DNA of 25,947 bases from a virus, in IMG/VR virus record IMGVR_UViG_3300025110_000113, positions 1-25,947 of that record; one strand, written 5' to 3'. Shown here in pieces: positions 1-6,672 of the stretch. The position numbers were made by a program, and so were the translations under genes. Position 1 is the first letter of the stretch, and every line of letters begins with the position of its first letter. The notes below the pieces were generated by a model, which had not been told where the DNA came from, did not search any database, and saw only the letters and a program-made list of their open reading frames with translations.

Positions 1-879
1 GACTATATTAAGGAAACCTTTAGACAGTTTCTAAATAAGGGTGAGATTCCTAATCTTCTCTTAACAGGACCAGCAGGTGTAGGTAAGACTACAGTTGCTA
101 AGGCACTCTGCGAACAGTTGGGATGTGATTACATTCTGATTAATGGTTCTGATGAAGGTAGGTTCCTTGACACAGTTAGAGGACAAGCAAAGAACTTTGC
201 TTCTACTATGTCCTTGCTGCCATCTTCTAACCATAAGGTTATTATTATTGATGAGGCAGACAACACGACACATGATGTTCAGTTGTTGTTGAGGAGTAAC
301 ATTGAGGCATTCCATAAAAACTGTAGGTTCATCTTTACCTGCAATTATAAAAATAAAATTATCGAACCGCTACACTCCAGGTGTTCTGTGGTTGAGTTCT
401 CGATCAAAGGTAAGCAGAAGGCAGAGATACAGGTATCTTTCTTCGAGAGGATTGTTGGGATTCTTGAAGGGGAAGGTGTTGACTTTGATAAGAAAGTACT
501 TGCCCAATTAATTAACAAACACTTCCCAGATTGGAGAAGAGTATTAAATGAGTTGCAGAGATATTCAGTTGGTGGTACAATAGATTCAGCTATCCTAGTA
601 GAGTTTTCTGATGTCAAGGTTGACGACCTCATTAAAACGCTTCGTGCGAAGGACTTTCCTGGAGTCAGGAAGTGGGTCGTTTCTAATCTGGATAATGATC
701 CTGCTGTATTGCTTCGCCGTCTTTATGATGGCCTTTATCAAACCCTTGACGGTCCTAGCATTGCTGCTGCTGTGCTCATTATTGCTAAGTATCAGTATCA
801 GATTGCTTTTGTGGCCGACCAAGAGATAAATATACTAGCTTGTCTTACCGAAATTATGGTGGAGTGTGAATTCAAATGA
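1..879 (+). CDS. 44: Sliding-clamp loader large subunit gp44, 5'-truncated by the window
   Basis: AAA+ ATPase that, with gp62, opens the gp45 sliding clamp and loads it at primer-template junctions. The frame is open from base 1, so the start codon and an estimated 20-30 residues lie upstream (292 codons visible; T4 gp44 has 319 residues). Seen: Walker A GPAGVGKT at visible residues 23-30, Walker B IIIDEAD with D84/E85, and the SRC motif at 126-128 whose arginine acts as the finger in clamp loaders. The first internal start (TTG at 118) would delete Walker A, so the upstream frame is certainly coding. The stop overlaps the next gene by 4 bases (ATGA), which suggests translational coupling. 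In T4 the next gene is 62; here it is an accessory gene. Confidence 0.95.
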   Translation, partial: DYIKETFRQFLNKGEIPNLLLTGPAGVGKTTVAKALCEQLGCDYILINGSDEGRFLDTVRGQAKNFASTMSLLPSSNHKVIIIDEADNTTHDVQLLLRSNIEAFHKNCRFIFTCNYKNKIIEPLHSRCSVVEFSIKGKQKAEIQVSFFERIVGILEGEGVDFDKKVLAQLINKHFPDWRRVLNELQRYSVGGTIDSAILVEFSDVKVDDLIKTLRAKDFPGVRKWVVSNLDNDPAVLLRRLYDGLYQTLDGPSIAAAVLIIAKYQYQIAFVADQEINILACLTEIMVECEFK

Positions 880-1685
880 GCCATCCAGAAGGATATGAAA
901 GGTTTAGCACCATTAAGTTGAAAAATGGAACCGTAAGAAAATATCTCTACAAGAAAATTAATGGGAAAATGGTCTATCAAAAGTTTGATAGAAAAGATTG
1001 GATAGAAAAACCACCAAATCCTAACATTGGGAGAGAAGGTCCAAACTTTCAAGTTCGCACTCCTGTTTATGGTGTTGGTATAAATGATGTTTTCATTCCA
1101 GATTATAGTTTGGGAGTGACTTGGGCAAGGTGGAGTGGTATTCTTAGGAGAACTGATAACAGGGATCCTAAGTACCTAATTAAACATCCAAATTATGAAG
1201 GGTGTACTATGGATCCAAGATGGTTCAAACTTTCTGTATTTAAAGAATGGGTTGAAACATTTGAAGATCATGAAAATAAAGAGATTGATAAAGATATTCT
1301 TATTCAGGGGAATAAACACTATAGTCCTGAAACTTGTTTAATGGTCAGACCAATTGTAAATAAATGGTTTAAACCTACTACTAAAGATCCTGCTAGTGGA
1401 TTACCTTGGGGAGTTACTATCTGTACTATGTGGAAGCAAGGTAGAGTTAAAGATAAACCATATCGTACTCAAATCAATCCCCTTATTAGGGAAGGAAATA
1501 CTATAAGACCTGGTAAGAGAAAAGGTCTTGGTCGTTTTGATACTGCAGAAGAAGCATCTTTTGTATTTCAACAAGCACGGAGAGAACAACTTCGTATTAT
1601 TATTGATACTGAAGATGATCCTAGAGTAAAAAATGCTCTTATTAAACATATGGAGTATGATGAACTACACATTAATTATTGGTAA
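876..1685 (+). CDS. HNH-like (homing-type) endonuclease, free-standing
   Basis: A 269-residue protein that resembles free-standing phage HNH/homing endonucleases. What I recognise is the pattern GVGINDVFIPDY, then YEGCTMDPRW...FKEWVE, then IDKDILIQGNKHYSPETC...N in the middle of the protein. Near the C-terminus, FDTAEEASFVFQQARREQ resembles the small DNA-binding repeat of intron-encoded nucleases. Such enzymes cut DNA site-specifically and often sit beside conserved replication genes. It overlaps gp44 by 4 bases and ends 2 bases before the methylase start. The metal-binding residues are not resolved by eye, so activity is inferred. It is not gp62, which is found at 3625. Confidence 0.6.
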   Translation: MSHPEGYERFSTIKLKNGTVRKYLYKKINGKMVYQKFDRKDWIEKPPNPNIGREGPNFQVRTPVYGVGINDVFIPDYSLGVTWARWSGILRRTDNRDPKYLIKHPNYEGCTMDPRWFKLSVFKEWVETFEDHENKEIDKDILIQGNKHYSPETCLMVRPIVNKWFKPTTKDPASGLPWGVTICTMWKQGRVKDKPYRTQINPLIREGNTIRPGKRKGLGRFDTAEEASFVFQQARREQLRIIIDTEDDPRVKNALIKHMEYDELHINYW

Positions 1686-1687
1686 TT

Positions 1688-2515
1688 ATGAAAGCATTGA
1701 AAACCCCACTTCGTTATCCTGGTGGAAAATCTCGTGCCTGTACTAAACTAGCACAACATTTTCCAGATCTAAAGAACCTTTCAGAGTTTAGGGAACCTTT
1801 TGTTGGTGGCGGTTCTGTAGCATTGTTTATTTCTAAATTATATCCTCACCTAGATATCTGGGTAAATGATCTTTACAGACCACTTGCTATCTTCTGGCAA
1901 CAGTTGCAGCATGATGGTCAAGCAATGCAGGATAAATTATGGTCTATTAAGAACATGAATCCTGATAGGGATACTGCAAAGGAATTGTTTATCAAAGCAA
2001 AGGAGGGTGTCAATGATGAAAGTAAATCGCAATTTGATCGGGCGTGTGATTTTTACATTGCTAATAAGTGCAGCTTTAGTGGCCTTACTGAGTCCTCCTC
2101 CTTTAGTCCTCAGGCATCAGAGTCCAATTTTTCCTTTAGGGGAATCGAAAAGTTAGCAGAGTATAGTAAGTTAATTGAGAATTGGAATATAACAAATCTT
2201 GATTGGAAGGAGTTGATGTCTGATAATAAGAATGCATTTATATACTTAGATCCTCCTTATGAAATAGGAAATAATTTGTATGGTAAGAAAGGAGATATGC
2301 ATAAGCATTTTAACCATGACGATTTTGCTACTGTCTGTGATGAGTTTACAGCACCCCAGTTGATATCTTATAATAGTAGTCAGGTGATTAGGGATCGTTT
2401 TAAAAATTGGAACGCTGCTGAGTTTGATCACACTTATACCATGCGATCTGTTGGTGACTATATGCAGGATCAACAGGAGCGTAAGGAATTACTTCTACTT
2501 AATTATGGATCTTAA
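1688..2515 (+). CDS. dam: DNA adenine (N6) methyltransferase, Dam/D12 class
   Basis: Transfers methyl from S-adenosylmethionine to adenine N6 in DNA. Dam-class signatures appear in order: LRYPGGKSR at residues 8-16, the SAM-binding FREPFVGGGS at 34-43, and catalytic DPPY at 188-191. Length (275 aa) is normal for the class. The ATG at 1688 is chosen over the in-frame TTG at 1679 because the protein then begins directly before the conserved PLRYPGGK. The target is probably GATC by family, but the sequence does not prove this. GATC sites are common in the window by eye. The stop is followed immediately by the ATG of the carbamoyltransferase. It may protect DNA from host restriction or from the neighbouring nuclease. 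Confidence 0.9.
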   Translation: MKALKTPLRYPGGKSRACTKLAQHFPDLKNLSEFREPFVGGGSVALFISKLYPHLDIWVNDLYRPLAIFWQQLQHDGQAMQDKLWSIKNMNPDRDTAKELFIKAKEGVNDESKSQFDRACDFYIANKCSFSGLTESSSFSPQASESNFSFRGIEKLAEYSKLIENWNITNLDWKELMSDNKNAFIYLDPPYEIGNNLYGKKGDMHKHFNHDDFATVCDEFTAPQLISYNSSQVIRDRFKNWNAAEFDHTYTMRSVGDYMQDQQERKELLLLNYGS

Positions 2516-3631
2516 ATGAATATTATTGGTATTCATGGTGCGTTGGATTGGGATCCAACAGATATCTCAACTAAAAATAGAATACATGATGCTGGTGCTA
2601 CTTTATTTGTAGATGGTAAGCATATTAGAAGTATTGATGAAGAGAGACTTTCTAGAACAAAGTGGGATGGCAACTTTCCACATAGGTCTATAGATTATTG
2701 TTTAGGTGATATTCCTAAAGAGGATGTTGATATTGTATGCTTTGTTCCATCTGCAGTAGATCTCTGTCATAAGCAGACTATGAGTGGTGAAGCAAATAAG
2801 ATGATCCGTAGTGTATTTCCTAATGCGGAAGTATGGTTTGTTGGTCATCATTTGTGTCATGCAGCATCTACTGTCTTTACTGCACCATTTAATAGTGGTA
2901 GTTTTTTAACTCTTGATGGGTTTGGTAGTGGTATCTGGGATTTTGCTGATGCATCAATAAAAGCATGTGAGAATAATAGTATTGGATACTTTGATAAAGA
3001 TAAAAGAATTTTTAGATTCTTTAGAATGCAAAGTGGGTTAGGTGAGAATTCTTTTGGTGATTACTATTGTAATATGGCTAGTAATATTTACAATGAGAAG
3101 ACAGGCCCCAATGATGGCAAATATAATAATGCAGAAGGTAAGATAATGGGACTGTCTGCATATGGTAAATATGATACGACAAAGGATCAACCATATACTA
3201 AGTCTACAGAGATTGCTAAAGAAGCATTTGGTATTGATAGATATGAATTTGGATTACCTATTGTTAATTTCTATGATTATGGATTAGTCTTAGATCATTT
3301 GAAGGAGTGGAATGTTACTCCAGAAAATAAAGCATATTTCATGCAAAAGAATTATGAAGATGCTTTTGTATATCTTATCTCTGAATTGAGAAAAGATTAT
3401 CTGGAGGATAATGTTTGTTTTGCTGGTGGGTGTTTTTTAAATATTAATACTAATACTTTGATTAGAGATATGTTTACTAATATGCATATTGTTCCATTTG
3501 CAAATGATACTGGTGTTCATTTCGGAGCAGCAGTATGGGCTTCTTATAAACTCTGCTATACTATAGAGATGCCAACTAACATAGCATTGCTTGGTAGAAC
3601 ATATGATTATTCGGAGGTCTTAGGATGTTAA
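2516..3631 (+). CDS. NodU/CmcH-type carbamoyltransferase, N-terminal (Kae1-like) domain only
   Basis: Resembles the N-terminal domain of O-carbamoyltransferases (NodU, CmcH, TobZ). Seen: SIDEERLSRTK at 39-49, GHHLCHAAS with the metal-ligand pair H111/H115, LDGFGSG with D134, GGCFLN, and NDTGVHFGAA with D331 near the end. These match the HxxxH and two-Asp metal site of TobZ. At 371 aa it is about 200 residues shorter than full-length enzymes and stops just after the first domain. The C-terminal YrdC-like half, which makes carbamoyl-adenylate in TobZ, is absent and is not found in other frames downstream. It starts immediately after the dam stop and overlaps gp62 by 7 bases. The substrate (sugar, nucleoside or tRNA) cannot be told. 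Confidence 0.8.
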   Translation: MNIIGIHGALDWDPTDISTKNRIHDAGATLFVDGKHIRSIDEERLSRTKWDGNFPHRSIDYCLGDIPKEDVDIVCFVPSAVDLCHKQTMSGEANKMIRSVFPNAEVWFVGHHLCHAASTVFTAPFNSGSFLTLDGFGSGIWDFADASIKACENNSIGYFDKDKRIFRFFRMQSGLGENSFGDYYCNMASNIYNEKTGPNDGKYNNAEGKIMGLSAYGKYDTTKDQPYTKSTEIAKEAFGIDRYEFGLPIVNFYDYGLVLDHLKEWNVTPENKAYFMQKNYEDAFVYLISELRKDYLEDNVCFAGGCFLNINTNTLIRDMFTNMHIVPFANDTGVHFGAAVWASYKLCYTIEMPTNIALLGRTYDYSEVLGC

Positions 3632-3996
3632 AGAACTGGTTAAATTCAATCAACTTCACAAAGGAGAATATTCTAGATGAAGATCCTACAGAAAAGTATC
3701 CAGCATTTGTTGTGAACAAATGTTTGTCTGGTTCTTTGGATTCTGTATTGTTTGCAAATGAGATGAACAAGTCTCATTTTCTTGATCCTAAACTTCAGTA
3801 TGATTTTCTTTTAAATTCTTTAAGGAAGAAGAAACGATTTGCTCCTTGGTTAAAGAAGGGTAAGGTAGAGGATATCGATGCGGTTAAGAAGTACTATGGG
3901 TATAGTAATGAGAAAGCACAACAGGCATTGAGGATTCTTACAAAGGATCAGATTGAATATATTAAAGGTAAACTTAATACTGGAGGAATGATGTGA
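3625..3996 (+). CDS. 62: Clamp-loader small subunit gp62
   Basis: A 123-aa protein that fits the cyanophage form of gp62, the non-ATPase subunit that anchors the gp44 ring (T4 gp62 has 187 residues). Recognisable stretches are FVVNKCLSGSLDSVLFANEMN near the start and a basic centre, LRKKKRFAPWLKKG, followed by a helical tail. The first of these recurs in gp62 homologues. A GGAGG Shine-Dalgarno lies about 6 bases before the ATG. Unlike T4, where 62 directly follows 44, here three accessory genes (about 2.7 kb) intervene. It overlaps the next gene by 4 bases (GTGA). The assignment rests on local similarity plus operon position, because the family evolves quickly. Confidence 0.75.
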   Translation: MLKNWLNSINFTKENILDEDPTEKYPAFVVNKCLSGSLDSVLFANEMNKSHFLDPKLQYDFLLNSLRKKKRFAPWLKKGKVEDIDAVKKYYGYSNEKAQQALRILTKDQIEYIKGKLNTGGMM

Positions 3997-4766
3997 AGAT
4001 ACTAAGTATTGATTTAGATTTTATATCTGAACCTGCCATTAATCACAATCAAACTGTTAATGAAATAGAAGAAGGATATGATATGTGGCCAGTTGTTAAA
4101 TGGGCAGAATTATTTGAAGATCATCCTGGTGAGTTTAGTCATAAGATTAGTGTTGAGAATTATCAGTATTGTCTTAGAACATATTTAAAAGCACTTAGAA
4201 ATTGTACTGATGTTAGATTTGGATATGATCATGATAATATTCTATATGGATTAGAAGGTCATAGTGATATAGAAATAATAAACATAGATCATCATGATGA
4301 TATATTCTCTGGATGTTTTGGAGAATCACCAGAGGAAGAGATAATGTCATTAAAGACTTATGATAGAGTTATGGAAGGTAATTGGGGTATGTGGTTGCAG
4401 ACTCAGAAGAGATTAAAATCTTTTACTTGGATTGGTAATAAGTCTAGTAATAATATCGAACATCTTCCTTATGCTGAGAAGTATATTGATAATTTTAAAT
4501 TCTTCACTAAAGATGAGTATGATTTTGGTGACTATAAGTTTGACCAGATCTTTGTATGCATATCTCCAGGATATATACCACCATTACAATGGCATATGTT
4601 GGGAACTTTCATGACAGTGTATGAAGAGATAAGTGGTAATGTTATAGACTTAAAAGATTTTAATAAAAAATATGAGATAGAAAAGTATTATGCTCAGGTA
4701 ACTGAATTCATTACTAAAGATACTACTATTGGAATGGGATCTTCTTCTGCAAGATTTATTTACTAA
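3993..4766 (+). CDS. Arginase/UPF0489-like putative metal hydrolase
   Basis: A 257-aa protein with two acidic motifs like those of arginase-fold metal hydrolases and UPF0489 proteins. SIDLDF at 5-10 resembles the SxDxD motif, and NIDHHDDI with D99, H101 and D103 resembles the DxHxD motif. In arginases the DxHxD motif comes first, so the order here is reversed. It therefore may be a distant or permuted relative, and substrate and activity are unknown. The start is GTG at 3993, supported by GGAGG at 3982-3986 and the GTGA overlap with gp62. It interrupts the T4 order 62-regA. The stop codon lies inside an ACTAAATA box. Codon use is strongly A/T-ended, like its neighbours. Confidence 0.45.
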   Translation: MKILSIDLDFISEPAINHNQTVNEIEEGYDMWPVVKWAELFEDHPGEFSHKISVENYQYCLRTYLKALRNCTDVRFGYDHDNILYGLEGHSDIEIINIDHHDDIFSGCFGESPEEEIMSLKTYDRVMEGNWGMWLQTQKRLKSFTWIGNKSSNNIEHLPYAEKYIDNFKFFTKDEYDFGDYKFDQIFVCISPGYIPPLQWHMLGTFMTVYEEISGNVIDLKDFNKKYEIEKYYAQVTEFITKDTTIGMGSSSARFIY

Positions 4767-4769
4767 ATA
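4762..4769 (+). promoter_or_regulatory. Possible late-type promoter box (ACTAAATA) before regA
   Basis: ACTAAATA differs at two positions from the T4 late box TATAAATA. It lies 19 bases before the regA ATG at 4789 and overlaps the preceding stop. A start site about 7 bases downstream would leave a very short leader. In such AT-rich DNA this could be chance. Confidence 0.25.
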
Positions 4770-4788
4770 CCTTTACGAATAAAATTTA

Positions 4789-5232
4789 ATGAAGACGATG
4801 AGTGTTGTGAATGAACCAACGGTGGATTGGTCCCCCGATAAAATGGTGGAAGTATCATTAGGTGAACCAGATGATTTCTTGAAAGTAAGGGAGACGCTAA
4901 CCCGTATAGGTGTGGCATCCCGTAAAGAGAAGAAATTATATCAGTCATGTCATATCCTACATAAGCAGGGAAGATATTTCATAGTTCATTTTAAAGAACT
5001 ATTTGCTTTAGATGGAAAAAGAGCTAACCTTACTGTTAACGATGTTCAGCGTAGGAACCGCATTGCTCAGTTGCTTGCTGATTGGGGTCTCATAAAGATT
5101 TTAAATGCTGATCAGATTCAAGACATAGCACCTTTAAACCAGATTAAAGTTTTGTCTTATAAAGACAAAGGTGACTGGATACTCGAAACCAAGTATAATA
5201 TAGGAAGGAAAAAAACGGAGGAAGAATCCTGA
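4789..5232 (+). CDS. regA: RegA translational repressor
   Basis: RNA-binding repressor that in T4 binds translation starts of early mRNAs, including its own and those of genes 44 and 45. Similarity to T4 RegA is clear: EPDDFLKVRETLTRIGVA, YQSCHILHKQGRYFIVHFKE, an RNRIAQLLADWGLI block and a C-terminal WILETKYNIG. From 4789 it has 147 residues against 122 in T4. The in-frame ATG at 4843 aligns with the T4 start, so the first 18 residues may be an extension or untranslated. Neither ATG has a good Shine-Dalgarno, as might suit an autoregulated start. The TGA stop overlaps the apparent CTG start of the next gene. Confidence 0.93.
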   Translation: MKTMSVVNEPTVDWSPDKMVEVSLGEPDDFLKVRETLTRIGVASRKEKKLYQSCHILHKQGRYFIVHFKELFALDGKRANLTVNDVQRRNRIAQLLADWGLIKILNADQIQDIAPLNQIKVLSYKDKGDWILETKYNIGRKKTEEES

Positions 5233-5930
5233 AGAAGTTTATTTTTGATGTCGATGGGACTTTGACACCTGCTAGAAAAACTATAGAACCTGAGTTCTTA
5301 CATTTCTTTTATGAGTTTTCTACTTGTAATGATGTGTACTTAGTTACTGGTAGTGATAGAGAGAAGACCATAGAACAGGTAACACCTGGAATATACAACA
5401 ATGCTAAGAGAGTTTATAACTGCTCTGGTTCTGATGTGTATGAGAAGGATATTAATATCTATAGAGACGACTGGGAGTTGCCTAGGGATGTAGAGAATCA
5501 TTTAGAGAATGAATTACTCTTTAGTAAATTCCCTGTTCGTAATGGTAATCATATTGAGAGAAGGCCAGGTGGTGTTAACTTTAGCATTTTAGGTAGAGGT
5601 CTTACATGTTTTGTCGAGAGAGAAGAGTATGTTAAGTGGGATAAGGAAACTGGTGAACGAAAAGAAATTGCCAGAAGACTTAAGATGAAGTTTCCAGATC
5701 TTGAAGTTAATATAGGAGGACAGACTGGTTTAGATCTAGGAGCACCAGGAAGTAATAAGAGTCAGATTCTAAGAGATTTTAAATTGGGTGATGAGTTGCA
5801 TTTCTTTGGTGATATGATGGAAGAGGGTCAAAATGATTATGCTTTAGCGAAAGCAGTACAAGATGTGGGCGGTTCTTCCCACTGTGTTAATGGGTGGAAA
5901 GATACTATGATGTTACTAAATAAAGTGTAG
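5229..5930 (+). CDS. Eukaryotic-type phosphomannomutase-like HAD hydrolase, apparent CTG start
   Basis: A 233-aa HAD-superfamily protein that reads like eukaryotic phosphomannomutase (PMM2 type), which interconverts mannose-6- and mannose-1-phosphate. HAD motif I, FDVDGTLTPAR, has nucleophile D7 and acid/base D9. Later come the cap-domain block RRPGGVNFSILGR, IGGQTGLDLGAPG and the metal-site FFGDMMEEGQNDYA, all in PMM order. No ATG, GTG or TTG precedes motif I. The CTG at 5229 follows GGAGGAA (5217-5223) by 5 bases and overlaps the regA stop as CTGA. The first conventional start, TTG at 5262, would remove both catalytic aspartates. The true reaction could be mutase or plain phosphatase. Confidence 0.8.
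   Translation: MKKFIFDVDGTLTPARKTIEPEFLHFFYEFSTCNDVYLVTGSDREKTIEQVTPGIYNNAKRVYNCSGSDVYEKDINIYRDDWELPRDVENHLENELLFSKFPVRNGNHIERRPGGVNFSILGRGLTCFVEREEYVKWDKETGERKEIARRLKMKFPDLEVNIGGQTGLDLGAPGSNKSQILRDFKLGDELHFFGDMMEEGQNDYALAKAVQDVGGSSHCVNGWKDTMMLLNKV
5915..5922 (+). promoter_or_regulatory. Possible late-type promoter box (ACTAAATA) before hsp20
   Basis: ACTAAATA sits inside the last codons of the HAD gene, 58 bases before the hsp20 ATG. It differs at two positions from the T4 late box TATAAATA. It could give hsp20 its own late transcription. Chance occurrence is not excluded. Confidence 0.25.
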
Positions 5931-5946
5931 TCGCCGTAAGGGACTA
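5928..5946 (+). other. Short hairpin with GTAA tetraloop in the hsp20 leader
   Basis: TAGTC (5928-5932) pairs with GACTA (5942-5946), then after a bulged G the CC at 5934-5935 pairs with GG at 5940-5941, closing a GTAA loop (a GNRA-type tetraloop). No T-run follows, so it is not a rho-independent terminator. It may be an mRNA processing or stability element between the HAD gene and hsp20. Confidence 0.35.
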
Positions 5947-5979
5947 TACAATTAAACACTCGCTTTTAAAGGAGGCATC

Positions 5980-6408
5980 ATGTCTAACATACAAAGATTT
6001 CATGCTGAAAGCTTGCCTGATCTTATGGATAAGATCACCAAGAATAGCATAGGACTCGACAATTATTTTGATAGATTCTTCGATCTACAAACACAATCAA
6101 ATTACCCACCATACAATCTCATTCAAGTAAACAATACTGAATCTAGATTAGAGATTGCTCTAGCAGGATTCAAAAAGGATGAGGTTAAAGTCTACACAGA
6201 GTATGGTAAATTAATTGTAGAAGGTCACAAGGAAGAGAAGAAAGAGGAAAACTATACCCATAGAGGACTTGCACAAAGATCCTTTGATAGGTCATGGACT
6301 ATCGCTGATGAAACAGTAGTCAAAGAAGTCTTGTTTGAAGACGGATTACTAACTGTCACACTTGGTAAGATCATACCAGATCATCACGCTCGTAAAGACT
6401 GGATCTAA
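5980..6408 (+). CDS. hsp20: Small heat-shock protein Hsp20 (IbpA-like)
   Basis: ATP-independent chaperone that holds unfolding proteins, found widely in T4-like cyanophages. The 142-aa protein has a short N-terminal arm with FDRFFD, then the alpha-crystallin domain from about residue 45: YPPYNLIQ, LEIALAGFKKDEVKV, GKLIVEGHKEEKK, RSFDRSWTI and EDGLLTVTL. These are the expected beta-strand blocks. The usual C-terminal IxI-type motif is represented only loosely by GKIIPDH. Start 5980 is preceded by an excellent AAAGGAGG 6 bases upstream. It ends just before a rho-independent terminator, so it is the last gene of its transcription unit. It may help fold replication or virion proteins. Confidence 0.95.
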   Translation: MSNIQRFHAESLPDLMDKITKNSIGLDNYFDRFFDLQTQSNYPPYNLIQVNNTESRLEIALAGFKKDEVKVYTEYGKLIVEGHKEEKKEENYTHRGLAQRSFDRSWTIADETVVKEVLFEDGLLTVTLGKIIPDHHARKDWI

Positions 6409-6411
6409 CAC

Positions 6412-6437
6412 AAGGGGGTTTACATACCCCCTTTTTT
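6412..6437 (+). terminator. Rho-independent terminator after hsp20
   Basis: AAGGGGG (6412-6418) pairs with CCCCCTT (6427-6433) around an 8-base loop, and the T-run extends through 6437. It lies 4 bases after the hsp20 stop codon. The loop contains the -35 hexamer of the next promoter. Confidence 0.85.
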
Positions 6438-6447
6438 AATGTATAAT
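6419..6447 (+). promoter_or_regulatory. Consensus sigma-70 promoter
   Basis: TTTACA at 6419-6424 (one mismatch to TTGACA) and a perfect TATAAT at 6442-6447 are separated by exactly 17 bases. Transcription would start near 6454, which is where the first hairpin of the downstream structured region begins. It is the strongest host-type (early) promoter I see in the window. It would drive the structured RNA and probably the Sm-like and gp43 genes beyond. Confidence 0.8.
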
Positions 6448-6453
6448 ATCTTT

Positions 6454-6660
6454 GTTAGGTTGATCGCCTAACACGGGAGTGACTGAATAAACTTGCTGGC
6501 ATAAGGCTAGTTAAGGTGATGTGTCAGAGGTGGTGCTCGCTAGAGGAGTCTCTAGAATCGACTTACCAGTCGGGACATATACAGTGCGGTAAAAATCTAC
6601 TCAATGTAGCAATGCCCCTCACTTGTTGGTAAACATGAACCCAACCTCCCACCCTAAATA
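6454..6660 (+). ncRNA. Candidate structured non-coding RNA or long 5' leader
   Basis: About 200 nt with no convincing gene, starting where the consensus promoter predicts +1. Perfect local stems: GTTAGG/CCTAAC (6454-6459 with 6467-6472), CTAGAG/CTCTAG around GAGT (6540-6555), CGACT/AGTCG around TACC (6559-6572), CTAC/GTAG (6597-6600 with 6606-6609) and GTTGG/CCAAC (6625-6629 with 6641-6645). AACT/AGTT at 6490-6512 forms an imperfect stem. GGGAG (6475-6479) can pair with CTCCC (6646-6650), closing a multibranched fold. No terminator precedes 6673, so it may be the leader of the Sm-like/gp43 operon, or a processed RNA. I do not recognise a known riboswitch, tRNA, tmRNA, 6S or RNase P RNA. A 37-codon ORF at 6519-6632 is inside but looks fortuitous. 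Confidence 0.5.
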
Positions 6661-6672
6661 TTCTAAAAAAAG

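Noticed and set aside
876-2515. HNH-like nuclease plus Dam as a restriction-modification pair
   Set aside because: The nuclease resembles free-standing homing enzymes rather than a GATC restriction enzyme; adjacency alone does not support a pair.
6519-6632. 37-codon ORF inside the structured region
   Set aside because: Rich in Cys and Trp with codons unlike neighbours; AAGG is only 2 bases from the ATG; the bases form perfect hairpins instead.
6653-6660. CCTAAATA as a late promoter for the first Sm-like gene
   Set aside because: Only 12 bases before the ATG, leaving almost no leader; two mismatches in AT-rich sequence.
6454-6660. tRNA, tmRNA, 6S, RNase P RNA, cobalamin or glutamine riboswitch
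   Set aside because: No T-loop/CCA pattern, tag reading frame, B12 box or glnA-type core could be found by eye.
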